A DNA stretch of 19,594 bases, from the NCBI GenBank assembly GCA_003224635.1, contig QHZK01000076.1:1-19594 (forward strand), written 5' to 3'. Made by a program: the position numbers and the translations under genes. Source of the DNA: Acidobacteriota bacterium. Its GTDB lineage: Bacteria > Acidobacteriota > Terriglobia > UBA7540. Positions 9,001 through 15,441 of this stretch are shown one piece after another. Each line of letters opens with the position of its first letter. Position 1 is the first letter of the stretch. Below the pieces are notes generated by a model. It had not been told where the DNA came from and did no database searches. It worked only from the letters and a program-made list of their open reading frames with translations.

Positions 9001-10009
9001 CACCGGCGCCGTCAGCGTCACCGACGACGCTGCCAACAGTCCGCAGAGCGTCCCCCTTACGGGAACCGGGAACCCGCTCTTCTCCCTTTCCGCCAATGCC
9101 CGGTCGGCAATCGTCGTTATAGGCACGGATTCTACGACCTTCACCGTCAATGCGTCGGCGCCGAGCTCTTTCTTGAGCAGCATCTCGCTCACCTGCTCGT
9201 CAGCGGGGGGAGCCAGTTGTTCCTTTAACCCCTCGTCCATCACGGCTGGCCAAAGCAGCACCCTAACCGTGAGCGGGCTCACCTCGTCAAGCTCCAATCC
9301 GCTAAGTTCCAATCCGGCAAATTGTAATGCCACGAGTTATGCTACGGGTTCCACTGCGACAACCCCCATTCCTTTGAACTTGACGATAACGGGAACCAGC
9401 GGCTCCGAGACTTCGACCCTGACCCTGTCGATATTCTTTGCTGATTTCTGCGTCTCGGCTTCTCCGCCACTGCGTACAATTAACGCAGGTCAGTCCGCGA
9501 CCTACACCATTTACGTCAGTCCGTCGAATGGATTTAATCAGGTCGTGCTGCTGAGCTGCGGCGGCGTGCCGGCGGCATCGAGTTGCTCGTGGTCTCCTTC
9601 CGCCTTGACGTTGAATGGCACAGCGGCGGCTACAGCGACAATGACGGTGAGCACCACCGTAGAGTCGACGCGCTCTGTGAGGCGTCCTCCGCCGTACGGA
9701 GGCCCTTCTGCGGGTCCGCTTTTCGGATCGAAGCCGTGGGCGCTCTGGCTCATGGTCCTCGCCTCAGCCGCCGCGCTGGCGAGCCGGCGCGAGCGTGGAC
9801 GCCTCGCGTTGATGCCGCTTTCGGAGAGGCTTCGGTTTGCCGCTCTGGGCGTGGCGCTGTTCCTGTTTGCCTTGGGAACGAGTTGCAGCCACAGCGCGAC
9901 GGTCTCCGGGACTCCACCCGGGACTACCGCCATCGGCATCACCGGCACGCTGGGAAACAACAGCAAAGTCTCGCGGACTGCAACGGTCAACCTTTCGGTC
10001 GGATTCTGA
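6074..10009 (+). CDS. giant secreted DUF7948 / SBBP-repeat / choice-of-anchor D protein, paralogue 1
   Basis: The 1311-residue product starts at TTG 6074 after AGAGG; no in-frame ATG precedes the hydrophobic signal sequence (residues 8-22). Residues about 55-328 match the DUF7948-type domain (LTFERNAGQTDGRVKF; SNYFVGNDPQKWRTDV; VYYGNQGQLEYDF). About 329-785 is a run of SBBP beta-propeller repeats, each near STYLGGSGAD...AVDSSGNAYVTGST..FP. Two Hydin-like anchor domains follow (about 790-1010, each with NTC/NNC...GGTC/GDSC...FTPT), then Ser/Thr-rich Ig-like stretches. Two hydrophobic helices (about 1221-1237 and 1257-1274) are followed by a short Ig-like strand tail. Probably a cell-surface or anchored structural protein; function unknown. 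Its N-terminal domain contains three arrays of 7-bp DNA repeats, described separately. A second, related gene follows after 103 bases. Confidence 0.88.
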   Translation: MATPSEKAGLLLSALLVGLVNLSSQGLDTAAGGTTSVSGVIGSFERSPARYDLYQRLPLTFERNAGQTDGRVKFMARGPGYTLFLTGNEAVLALRKSEARSQKSGAKSPEPETGNSKFETRNSGQLSLLPAPDSPFASSDPPAPSPESRAPAVLRMKLVGANLSTRVVGLDQRPGQSNYFVGNDPQKWRTDVLTYAKVKYQGVYPGIDAVYYGNQGQLEYDFVVAPGANLKAIALKIEAGKSKIENRKSKLETGQSEIQNQKSKIRVDANGELVLGTGGGEVRLRRPLAYQTSGDSKRWVQARYALRGENRIGFEVGRYDRRSQLVIDPVLSYATYLGGTGGDVAYGIAVDSSGAAYVTGSTASSNFPVASAEQTAYAGGGDVFVTKFNPTGSAPVYSTYLGGSASDVGSGIVVDSSGAAYVVGTTSSTNFPTTANAYQSAYAGNGDAFIAKLSPTGSALVYSSYLGGTGADFGQAIALDSSGNAYVAGSTESTDFPTVNPLQVGKVGSSDAFVTKINPSGTGLVYSTYLGGSGADSARAVAVDGSGNLYLAGYTLSTDFPTQNPLQSSNRGGSDVFVAELNAAGSGLVYSTYLGGSRQDRAFGLALDASGSVYVAGDTQSTDFPVTSNALQASNHGQGDAFVSKLALGGSALVYSTFLGGSGPDQAAAVALDSLGDAYVTGLTQSSDFLTADPLQRILGIAGAGSCGMNLCPDVFLSKLGPSGAVVYSTYLGGSGADSGQAVALDSSGAVYVAGSTASQNFPAIAGAPQGSYAGSASSNAFVAKVNGLDAPGMALTPQQVNFGNQALNSGSDPRTVALTNAGSAPLDITSIVAGGDFAQTNNCGAAVPAGGGTCAIQITFTPTTPGNKTDQISIADNANGSPHVITVTGNGVNPAGSLTPSPSSLSFPAESVNVTSPAQPVRLTNNGQVAVTLTAISATGDFSETNTCGALPSALNKGDSCTVNVTFTPTASGSRTGAVSVTDDAANSPQSVPLTGTGNPLFSLSANARSAIVVIGTDSTTFTVNASAPSSFLSSISLTCSSAGGASCSFNPSSITAGQSSTLTVSGLTSSSSNPLSSNPANCNATSYATGSTATTPIPLNLTITGTSGSETSTLTLSIFFADFCVSASPPLRTINAGQSATYTIYVSPSNGFNQVVLLSCGGVPAASSCSWSPSALTLNGTAAATATMTVSTTVESTRSVRRPPPYGGPSAGPLFGSKPWALWLMVLASAAALASRRERGRLALMPLSERLRFAALGVALFLFALGTSCSHSATVSGTPPGTTAIGITGTLGNNSKVSRTATVNLSVGF
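6359..6442 (+). repeat. heptamer array A in paralogue 1 (12 units)
   Basis: Twelve consecutive 7-base units run in perfect phase: AAGTCAG-type units, then AAGCCCG/GAGCCCG, then AAACTGG, AAACTCG, AAATTCG, AAACTCG, AAACTCG. The array is translated as a hydrophilic segment (RKSEARSQKSGAKS region, about residues 96-123). The same twelve-unit array occurs in paralogue 2 at 10416-10499. Confidence 0.85.
6457..6526 (+). repeat. heptamer array B in paralogue 1 (10 units)
   Basis: Ten 7-base units in phase: ATTGCCG, GCTCCCG, ATTCGCC, ATTCGCG, AGTTCCG, ATCCCCC, AGCCCCC, AGCCCCG, AGTCCCG, AGCCCCG. The unit drifts gradually from AT-rich to C-rich. It encodes a Pro/Ser-rich stretch (PAPSPESRAPA region). 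The matching array in paralogue 2 is 10514-10583. Confidence 0.85.
6779..6869 (+). repeat. heptamer array C in paralogue 1 (13 units)
   Basis: Thirteen 7-base units in phase, mostly AAAATCG, AAAATCC and AAAATCA, with AAGCTGG, AAACTGG, AGACTGG, CCAATCC and GAAATCC among them. It encodes the charged stretch KIEAGKSKIENRKSKLETGQ and onward (about residues 236-265) in the DUF7948 domain. Paralogue 2 has only seven units at the same place (10836-10884). Confidence 0.87.
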
Positions 10010-10112
10010 AATAGGGCGGAATCCTGACCAGCGGTGTCAGATTGTTAGTGCTACAGACCTCGATCTGCTGATGCGCAGCTTGGGCAAATCGCTTCTCTGA
10101 GGAGGAACGCTT

Positions 10113-13094
10113 GTGGCTGTGACCTGCGGCGGCGCAAATGTGCGTGTGAGCAGCAACGGGTGCAAGCGCGCGCGCTGCGTCGTGCTGCTTATCCTGTTAG
10201 GGCTGGCGATGCCAGGGACGGAGACCGGGCAAAGGAACAAGGCCGCCCTAGCAACGCAGCCCGCCCCTGTCCGACTGAAACCGTGGGCCACCGCGGGGTT
10301 GCCGCTGAGCTTCGAGCCGAACGAGGGCCAGACCGATTCGCGAGTCAAGTTCCTCTCGCGCGGGAGCGGTTACACATTCTTCCTCGCTGCCGATGAGGCG
10401 GTTTTAGCGTTGCGGAAGTCAGAAGTCAGAAGTCAGAAGTCAGGAGCCAGAAGCTCGAAGGCCGAAACTGGAAACTCGAAATTCGAAACTCGAAACTCGG
10501 GTCAGCTTTCGCTATTCCCGGTTTCCGGTTCGCTATTCGCGAGTTTCGATCCCCCGGCCCCGAGCCCCGAGTCCCGAGCCCCGGCAGTCCTGGGCATGAA
10601 GCTGGTGGGCGCGAACCAAGCCGCCAAGGTAACGGCGCTGGATGAGTTGCGGGGCAAGAGCAACTATTTTATCGGCAGCGACCCGAAGAAGTGGCGCACC
10701 GACGTGCCGACCTACGGCAAGGTGAAGTACGAGGGCGTCTATCCCGGCGTCGATCTGGTGTATTACGGCAACCAGCGGCAGCTCGAATACGACTTCGTGG
10801 TTGCCCCCGGCGCTGATCCCAGGGCCATCGCGCTCAAGATCGAAACTGGAAAATCGAAAATCGAAAATCCAAAATCCAAAATCCACATAGACGCGAGTGG
10901 CGATCTCGTGATCGAAACCGATGGGGGCGAGGTGCGTTTCCACAAACCGGTACTGTACCAACCCACCGGGTCTTTGAATTCACAATTCACAATTCGCAAT
11001 TCAGAATTGTTAAACGGCCACTACGTGCTTACCGCCGACAACCGCATCGGCTTTGAGGTCTCCCGCTACGACAAAAGCAAGCCGCTGGTCATTGATCCCG
11101 TCCTGAGTTATTCGACGTATCTGGGCGGCTCGGGCGGCGATGTAGCCTATGGCGTTGCCGTTGACAGTTCCGGCGAGGCTTTTGTTACGGGCATTACCAA
11201 CTCCGCCGATTTTCCCACTCTGGCTGCCAGCGGGAGTTCCGTCTACCAGAGCTCCAATAAGGGCAACGGCGACGCCTTCGTGACCAAGATCAATGCCGCC
11301 GGGACCGCGCTCGTCTATTCCACTTATTTAGGCGGCAGCCGCTCGGATACCGCTACGGCTATCGCCGTTTCCGCTTCCGGAGACGCCTTCGTGACCGGCA
11401 CGACGACCTCGGCTGATTTCCCCACAGCATCGACGGCGACGACGGGCGCTTTCCAGGCGGCATACGGCGGCAACGGCGATGCTTTCGTGGCGCAGCTCAG
11501 CAGTGACGGGAGCAAGCTCGTTTACTCCTCCTACCTCGGAGGGACGGGGGCCGATTTCGGACAAGGCATCGCCGTGGACAGTTCGGGCAACGCCTATGTG
11601 ACCGGCTCGACGCAGTCCGTTAACTTCCCGACCTGCCCGGGGCCCGAATCTATATGCGCGGCAGCTTCCCCACCTCCGCTGCACGCCAGTAGCGATGGCT
11701 CTTCGGACGCCTTCGTAGCCGAGGTGAACTTTACGGGCTCGCAGTTGGTTTACTCGACTTACCTTGGTGGTACCCAGGCCGATGTCGGTCGAGCCATCCG
11801 GGTCGACGCTTCGGGCAACGCCTATGTCACGGGTTACACGTTCTCGCCGAACTTTCCGATGACTCTGAGCCCGCTGCAGGGCTCAAATGCCGGCCCGCCG
11901 GACGCTTTTGTTTCGGAGGTCAAAGCCGACGGATCAGCTCTGGCCTTCTCCACTTACCTGGGCGGAAGTGGGGACGACCGTGGGTTCGCAATTGCCCTGG
12001 ATACTTCCGGAAGCATCTACGTCACCGGTATAAGCCAATCAACGGACTTTCCGACGACCTCCGCCGCCTGGCAGACCATGAACCACGGTCAGGGTGACGC
12101 GTTTGTCAGCAAGCTGAACTCTACGGGCGCCGCCCTGACCTACTCAACCTTTTTGGGCGGGAGCCGGCTCGACCAAGGTAATGCCATCGCGGTAGACTCC
12201 TCGGGAAACGCCTTTGTTACTGGCTCCACCCAGTCGGGTGACTTCCCGACTGCTGAGGCGCTCCAGGCGATCTTAGGAATTAGCGGCGGTAGTTCTTGTG
12301 GTACGACGCTTTGCGCCGATGCGTTCGTCAGCCAGCTCAACCCCTCCGGCAGCGCCCTAGTCTATTCGACTTACCTTGGGGGAAGCAAGGCGGACTTCGG
12401 TCAGGCGATTGCGCTCGATTCCTCGGGTGATCCCTACGTTGCGGGCAGTACTTCCTCCACGAACTTTCCCGCCATTGCCGGGGCCTATCAGGGGAGTCTA
12501 ACCGGCGCAGGCACGGCTTTTGTCGCTAAGGTTGATTCGAGCAACACGCCGGGAATCGCTCTCGCGCCCGCGAAGGTAAACTTTGGGAACCAGCCTCTCG
12601 GCGTCAGGAGCGCCGTCGAAACGGCCACGGTCATCAACGCCGGCACCGCGCCGCTCAGTATTACGCAGATCACCTCGTCGAGCACGGATTTTGCCGAAGC
12701 TGACAACTGCGTCGGGACGGTCGCAGGGGGAGGCGGGACCTGCACGATCAACCTCACCTTCACACCCTCGACGACGGGCTCGGAGACCGATCAGATCACC
12801 ATTACCGACAACGCCGCGGGCAGCCCTCATATCATCACGGTAACCGGCACCGGCGTTACTTCGGCGACCGCCGTCACGGTCTCGCCGACGAGCCTCACGT
12901 TTGCCGGTCAGACCGTGGGCACGGTCAGCTCGCCTAAAACCGTAACGATCACCAACACCGGCACTTCGACGCTCGATATCAGCTCGATCAGCGCCACTCC
13001 CTCGAGCGACTTCTCCCAGACCAACACCTGCGCAGCCACGCTGAGAGCGTTTCCTTTGCTCCGACCGCGAGCGGCGCTCGGAGCGGCACTTTGA
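10113..13094 (+). CDS. DUF7948 / SBBP-repeat / choice-of-anchor D protein, paralogue 2, N-terminal part of a frameshifted gene
   Basis: This frame gives 993 residues from GTG 10113, which follows GAGGAGGAA at ideal spacing. A signal-like segment (CVVLLILLGLAMPG) leads to a DUF7948-type domain (LSFEPNEGQTDSRVKF; SNYFIGSDPKKWRTDV; VYYGNQRQLEYDFVV), then SBBP repeats (nt about 11100-12530), one full Hydin-like domain (nt about 12545-12860) and the start of a second. The second domain loses frame after QTNTCAATL: a short deletion at 13043-13046 leads to 17 out-of-frame residues and a stop. The rest of the protein lies in the next entry. It is a tandem paralogue of the 6074 gene with the same domain order and four heptamer arrays. 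Whether a truncated product is made, or the break is a sequencing error, cannot be told. Confidence 0.85.
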   Translation: MAVTCGGANVRVSSNGCKRARCVVLLILLGLAMPGTETGQRNKAALATQPAPVRLKPWATAGLPLSFEPNEGQTDSRVKFLSRGSGYTFFLAADEAVLALRKSEVRSQKSGARSSKAETGNSKFETRNSGQLSLFPVSGSLFASFDPPAPSPESRAPAVLGMKLVGANQAAKVTALDELRGKSNYFIGSDPKKWRTDVPTYGKVKYEGVYPGVDLVYYGNQRQLEYDFVVAPGADPRAIALKIETGKSKIENPKSKIHIDASGDLVIETDGGEVRFHKPVLYQPTGSLNSQFTIRNSELLNGHYVLTADNRIGFEVSRYDKSKPLVIDPVLSYSTYLGGSGGDVAYGVAVDSSGEAFVTGITNSADFPTLAASGSSVYQSSNKGNGDAFVTKINAAGTALVYSTYLGGSRSDTATAIAVSASGDAFVTGTTTSADFPTASTATTGAFQAAYGGNGDAFVAQLSSDGSKLVYSSYLGGTGADFGQGIAVDSSGNAYVTGSTQSVNFPTCPGPESICAAASPPPLHASSDGSSDAFVAEVNFTGSQLVYSTYLGGTQADVGRAIRVDASGNAYVTGYTFSPNFPMTLSPLQGSNAGPPDAFVSEVKADGSALAFSTYLGGSGDDRGFAIALDTSGSIYVTGISQSTDFPTTSAAWQTMNHGQGDAFVSKLNSTGAALTYSTFLGGSRLDQGNAIAVDSSGNAFVTGSTQSGDFPTAEALQAILGISGGSSCGTTLCADAFVSQLNPSGSALVYSTYLGGSKADFGQAIALDSSGDPYVAGSTSSTNFPAIAGAYQGSLTGAGTAFVAKVDSSNTPGIALAPAKVNFGNQPLGVRSAVETATVINAGTAPLSITQITSSSTDFAEADNCVGTVAGGGGTCTINLTFTPSTTGSETDQITITDNAAGSPHIITVTGTGVTSATAVTVSPTSLTFAGQTVGTVSSPKTVTITNTGTSTLDISSISATPSSDFSQTNTCAATLRAFPLLRPRAALGAAL
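10416..10499 (+). repeat. heptamer array A in paralogue 2 (12 units)
   Basis: Twelve phased 7-base units: four AAGTCAG, then GAGCCAG, AAGCTCG, AAGGCCG, AAACTGG, AAACTCG, AAATTCG, AAACTCG, AAACTCG. The unit number and place match paralogue 1. The 3' part lies in a 55-base segment identical between the two genes (6405-6459 and 10462-10516). Confidence 0.85.
10514..10583 (+). repeat. heptamer array B in paralogue 2 (10 units)
   Basis: Ten phased units: ATTCCCG, GTTTCCG, GTTCGCT, ATTCGCG, AGTTTCG, ATCCCCC, GGCCCCG, AGCCCCG, AGTCCCG, AGCCCCG. Same length and position as in paralogue 1, with substitutions mainly in the first five units. Confidence 0.83.
10836..10884 (+). repeat. heptamer array C in paralogue 2 (7 units)
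   Basis: Seven phased units: AAGATCG, AAACTGG, two AAAATCG, three AAAATCC. Paralogue 1 has thirteen at the same site. The difference of six units is 42 bases, which keeps the reading frame. Confidence 0.87.
10976..11010 (+). repeat. heptamer array D, only in paralogue 2 (5 units)
   Basis: Five phased 7-base units: GAATTCA, CAATTCA, CAATTCG, CAATTCA, GAATTGT. It encodes NSQFTIRNSEL, a stretch with no counterpart in paralogue 1, where the text goes from YQTSGDSKRW straight on. It is a fourth array of a different unit family in the same domain. Confidence 0.8.
13040..13052 (+). other. frameshifting deletion in SBBP paralogue 2
   Basis: In-frame text runs to QTNTCAATL (codon ending 13043). From 13046 the homologous continuation SVSFAPTASGARSGTLSISD is read in a different frame. 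The first Hydin-like domain of the same gene and both of paralogue 1 have a short segment with a second Cys (GGTCTIN or GDSCTVN) between these motifs; it is missing here. About 8-11 codons are gone, by a number of bases not divisible by three. Confidence 0.75.
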
Positions 13095-14011
13095 GCATCA
13101 GCGACAATGCGGCGGGCAGCCCTCAATCGGTGGCCCTGGGGGGAACCGGCTTGGCGGTTTTCTCGGTCTCCTCGACCAGCTCGACGACGACGGCCGTGAT
13201 CGGAAGCGCGTCAGCCACCTTCACCGTTTCGGCATCGGCGCCGGCAGGCTTCACCGGAAGCATCACCCTGTCGTGCTCCTCGGGCGCTACCTGTGCGTTC
13301 AGTCCTGCCTCGATATTCGGCGGGCAGACCAGCACGTTAACTCTGAGCGGCCTCACGGCCTCAACTGCGAACCCGTTCAACTTCACGGTCAACGGAACCA
13401 GCGGGTCACAGACCGCAACCCTTCCGCTCACCGTTCTGTTTTCCGACTACTCTCTTTCAGCCTCTCCTGCCTTGGACACGATCGTCTCAGGGGCGTCCGC
13501 CAACTACACAGTGGTCGTGAGCCCGTTGAACGGGTTCAACCAGGGTGTGCAAATGGGCTGTAGTAAAACCAGCTTGCCGCCAGGGTCGAGCTGCACTTTC
13601 TCCAGTTCGACCGTAACCCCAAAGGGGTCGCCAGCGACCGTCACCTTAACGTTGCAGACTACCAAGACAGCGTCAGCCCTAATGAAACCCTGGAAGCCGT
13701 TCTCGGGACCCCCTCCGCCTCTGGGGCTGTGGTTTGCGTGTATCGGGCTGGTTTGGAGTCTCATTCGCCTCGGGCAGCGTTACGCTTTGGCGGGCACGAT
13801 GGCCGGACCACGGCGAATCTGGTTCAGGTTCGCGCTCCTCACGTTTGTGCTCGCGCTAGCCGCGATTTGGGGAAGCTGTAGTAGCCTGAGCTCGACACCC
13901 GGCGGGACCGCTATCGGCAACTACAGCATCACCATCACAGGCACCCTCGGCTCTAACACCGCAGTGGTCCGAAGCACAACCGTCAACTTGTCGGTTACGC
14001 CGGTTACTTAG
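13091..14011 (+). CDS. C-terminal part of frameshifted SBBP paralogue 2
   Basis: This frame continues the second Hydin-like domain (SISDNAAGSPQSVALGGTG), then Ser/Thr-rich Ig-like stretches (FTGSITLSCSSGATCAFSPASI; LNGFNQGVQMGCSKTSLPPGSSCTF), two hydrophobic helices (LGLWFACIGLVWSLI and FALLTFVLALAAIW) and a strand tail ending TVNLSVTPVT. This matches the end of paralogue 1. The homologous frame actually begins at about 13046; the TTG at 13091 is only the first possible start, overlaps the previous stop and has no ribosome site, so independent translation is doubtful. It is best read as the detached end of the upstream gene. If a frameshift event rejoined them, the whole protein would be roughly 1300 residues, like its paralogue. 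Confidence 0.7.
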   Translation: MSISDNAAGSPQSVALGGTGLAVFSVSSTSSTTTAVIGSASATFTVSASAPAGFTGSITLSCSSGATCAFSPASIFGGQTSTLTLSGLTASTANPFNFTVNGTSGSQTATLPLTVLFSDYSLSASPALDTIVSGASANYTVVVSPLNGFNQGVQMGCSKTSLPPGSSCTFSSSTVTPKGSPATVTLTLQTTKTASALMKPWKPFSGPPPPLGLWFACIGLVWSLIRLGQRYALAGTMAGPRRIWFRFALLTFVLALAAIWGSCSSLSSTPGGTAIGNYSITITGTLGSNTAVVRSTTVNLSVTPVT

Positions 14012-14058
14012 AGATTGGCGAACAGACCTGTTCCGGCCCCTACTGCTTCAACATTTCG

Positions 14059-14316
14059 ATGAATAATTCAGGTGGGACGACGATGCCGGGGTCAGTTCGA
14101 GTCGAGCGTCGCCGCCAGTTCTGCGCGCGCTGCGGCCAACTCATGTTTGAATACTTCCGCTCGCCTGACGGCCACTTTGGCCTGGTGAACGCGCCCGACC
14201 TCCGTCAGCCAGCCCGCGCTGCCGGCCGTGTCGGGGTTCGCTGTCCGGTCTGCGGCGCGCGATACCGATTGCTCGAGCGGTTGAATCCGATGGGCCAGCC
14301 GATTGAAAGGCAGTAG
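14059..14316 (+). CDS. small CxxC/CxxC zinc-ribbon-like protein
   Basis: The product has 85 residues from the ATG at 14059, or 77 from the ATG at 14083; the latter has GGTGGGA close upstream and may be the true start. It has two knuckles, CARCG (about residues 22-26) and CPVCG (about 62-66), some 36 residues apart, typical of zinc ribbons that fold around one Zn. There is no signal peptide, so it should act in the cytoplasm. No named family is recognised; nucleic-acid or protein binding is possible. Codon use is GC-rich at third positions like neighbouring genes, which supports it as real. It lies 87 bases before the broken hydrolase. Confidence 0.6.
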   Translation: MNNSGGTTMPGSVRVERRRQFCARCGQLMFEYFRSPDGHFGLVNAPDLRQPARAAGRVGVRCPVCGARYRLLERLNPMGQPIERQ

Positions 14317-14636
14317 GCTGAACGCACTTGGCAGGGAGCAGTTGTATCGCAGACCTTCCGGATCTGCGGCTCCGGCTTCGAGATCGGGAGAGTGAGGGTC
14401 TCATGAGGAGGTTGGAAACGAAGAGAAGGCGCGCCTTGGTGCGCCTGCTGGTTGAACTGGCCTTATCGCTCGTTGTGCTTGTCGAAATGGAGCCAGCGCA
14501 AGCTCCGCCCTCCCTGCCGCCCGAGAAGATCGCCGAAGCCCTCGGGCAAAAGATCCACTACTACGAGGCGGGCCAGGGACCGAACGTGATTTTCCTGCAC
14601 GGTCTGGGGGGAGACGCCGGCATGTGGGCAGGGAGC

Positions 14637-15285
14637 TGGGTTGTGGGTTTGAAGATTTCGACGTGCGGCTCCGGAATCGGCTATCGTCGATTAGCCAGAA
14701 TCCGCAAAATCTGATTCGACTGTTAAGGTTAAAGAACGCTAATGTGGCGACCACAAAAGTCATAAAATTAGCCAAGGTCGGGTGGCTCGCGGCCTACGAT
14801 CTGAAACGGAGAACACGATGTCCAACAGCATATCGACCTTGCTGCTTCGTAATCTGAGCGACGTATTTGGCGAAAATGACCCCGTGCGTCGTCGCGCTGC
14901 AATCGACGAGATCTTCCATGAAGATGCAGTATTCTATGACCCAAAAGGCGGTATATTTCGTGGCCGAGACGAGATTGATCGTATCGCTGGTGTGATAAAA
15001 GCAACACATCCAGATTTCGAATATCAGCCCCTCTTCCCTCCCGAGGAATTAGGTGATGCCGGACGGGTTCGATGGGTATCTGGCACTCCCGGCAAACCAC
15101 CAGCTTACGCGGGAACCGATTTTATCGTCGCCCGGAACGGTCGCATTGCTTCGGTCTATCTCTTTTTCGACAATCTTCTTTAAAGCAAAAATGCGCAACC
15201 TCAATGAGATCGAATGCTTTGTTAAAAGCTGCCAAAGTCTAGCATCAGAAGCAAAATCAAAAATCTTGAAGAACGTGAGATGCAT
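14637..15285 (+). other. low-GC insertion carrying a SnoaL-like gene
   Basis: The sequence between hydrolase pieces 1 and 2 has no hydrolase similarity and lower GC (28 of 60 in two lines I counted, against much higher values in the flanks). It carries one gene (14818-15183) with its own ribosome site and about 180 bases of upstream DNA. I see no transposase, terminal inverted repeats or clear target-site duplication, so the route of entry is unknown. Borders are accurate to a few bases on each side. Confidence 0.7.
14818..15183 (+). CDS. SnoaL/NTF2-like family protein
   Basis: The 121-residue product starts at ATG 14818, six bases after GGAGA (14808-14812); the frame is open to a GTG at 14782 but without support. 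Text such as RRRAAIDEIFHEDAVFYDPKGGIFRGRDEIDRIAGVI and TDFIVARNGRIASVYLFFDNLL is typical of the NTF2-like/SnoaL superfamily: a small cone-shaped fold used as isomerase, hydrolase or plain binding domain. There is no signal peptide. Length is normal for the family and the gene seems intact. Its lower GC and its place within a broken hydrolase point to recent acquisition. Substrate unknown. Confidence 0.8.
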   Translation: MSNSISTLLLRNLSDVFGENDPVRRRAAIDEIFHEDAVFYDPKGGIFRGRDEIDRIAGVIKATHPDFEYQPLFPPEELGDAGRVRWVSGTPGKPPAYAGTDFIVARNGRIASVYLFFDNLL

Positions 15286-15441
15286 GACATCGGCCCGGTT
15301 TCCGAGAAGTATCACCTTTACGTTCTCGACCAGAGCGGCTTCGGGCGCTAAGCTTGTGGTCTTCGATCAGTGCGGGCACGTTCCGCAAATCGAGAAACCG
15401 CAAGAGTTCAACAAGGCGCTTCTGGAGTTTCTGGGGCAGCC

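Noticed and set aside
14020..14033. GAAC-N6-GTTC palindrome as a LexA-type operator
   Set aside because: The known Gram-positive type has four bases between the half sites, here there are six, and no SOS gene follows.
14637..15285. Insertion sequence within the hydrolase
   Set aside because: No transposase, inverted ends or clear duplication are visible; kept only as an insertion of unknown type.
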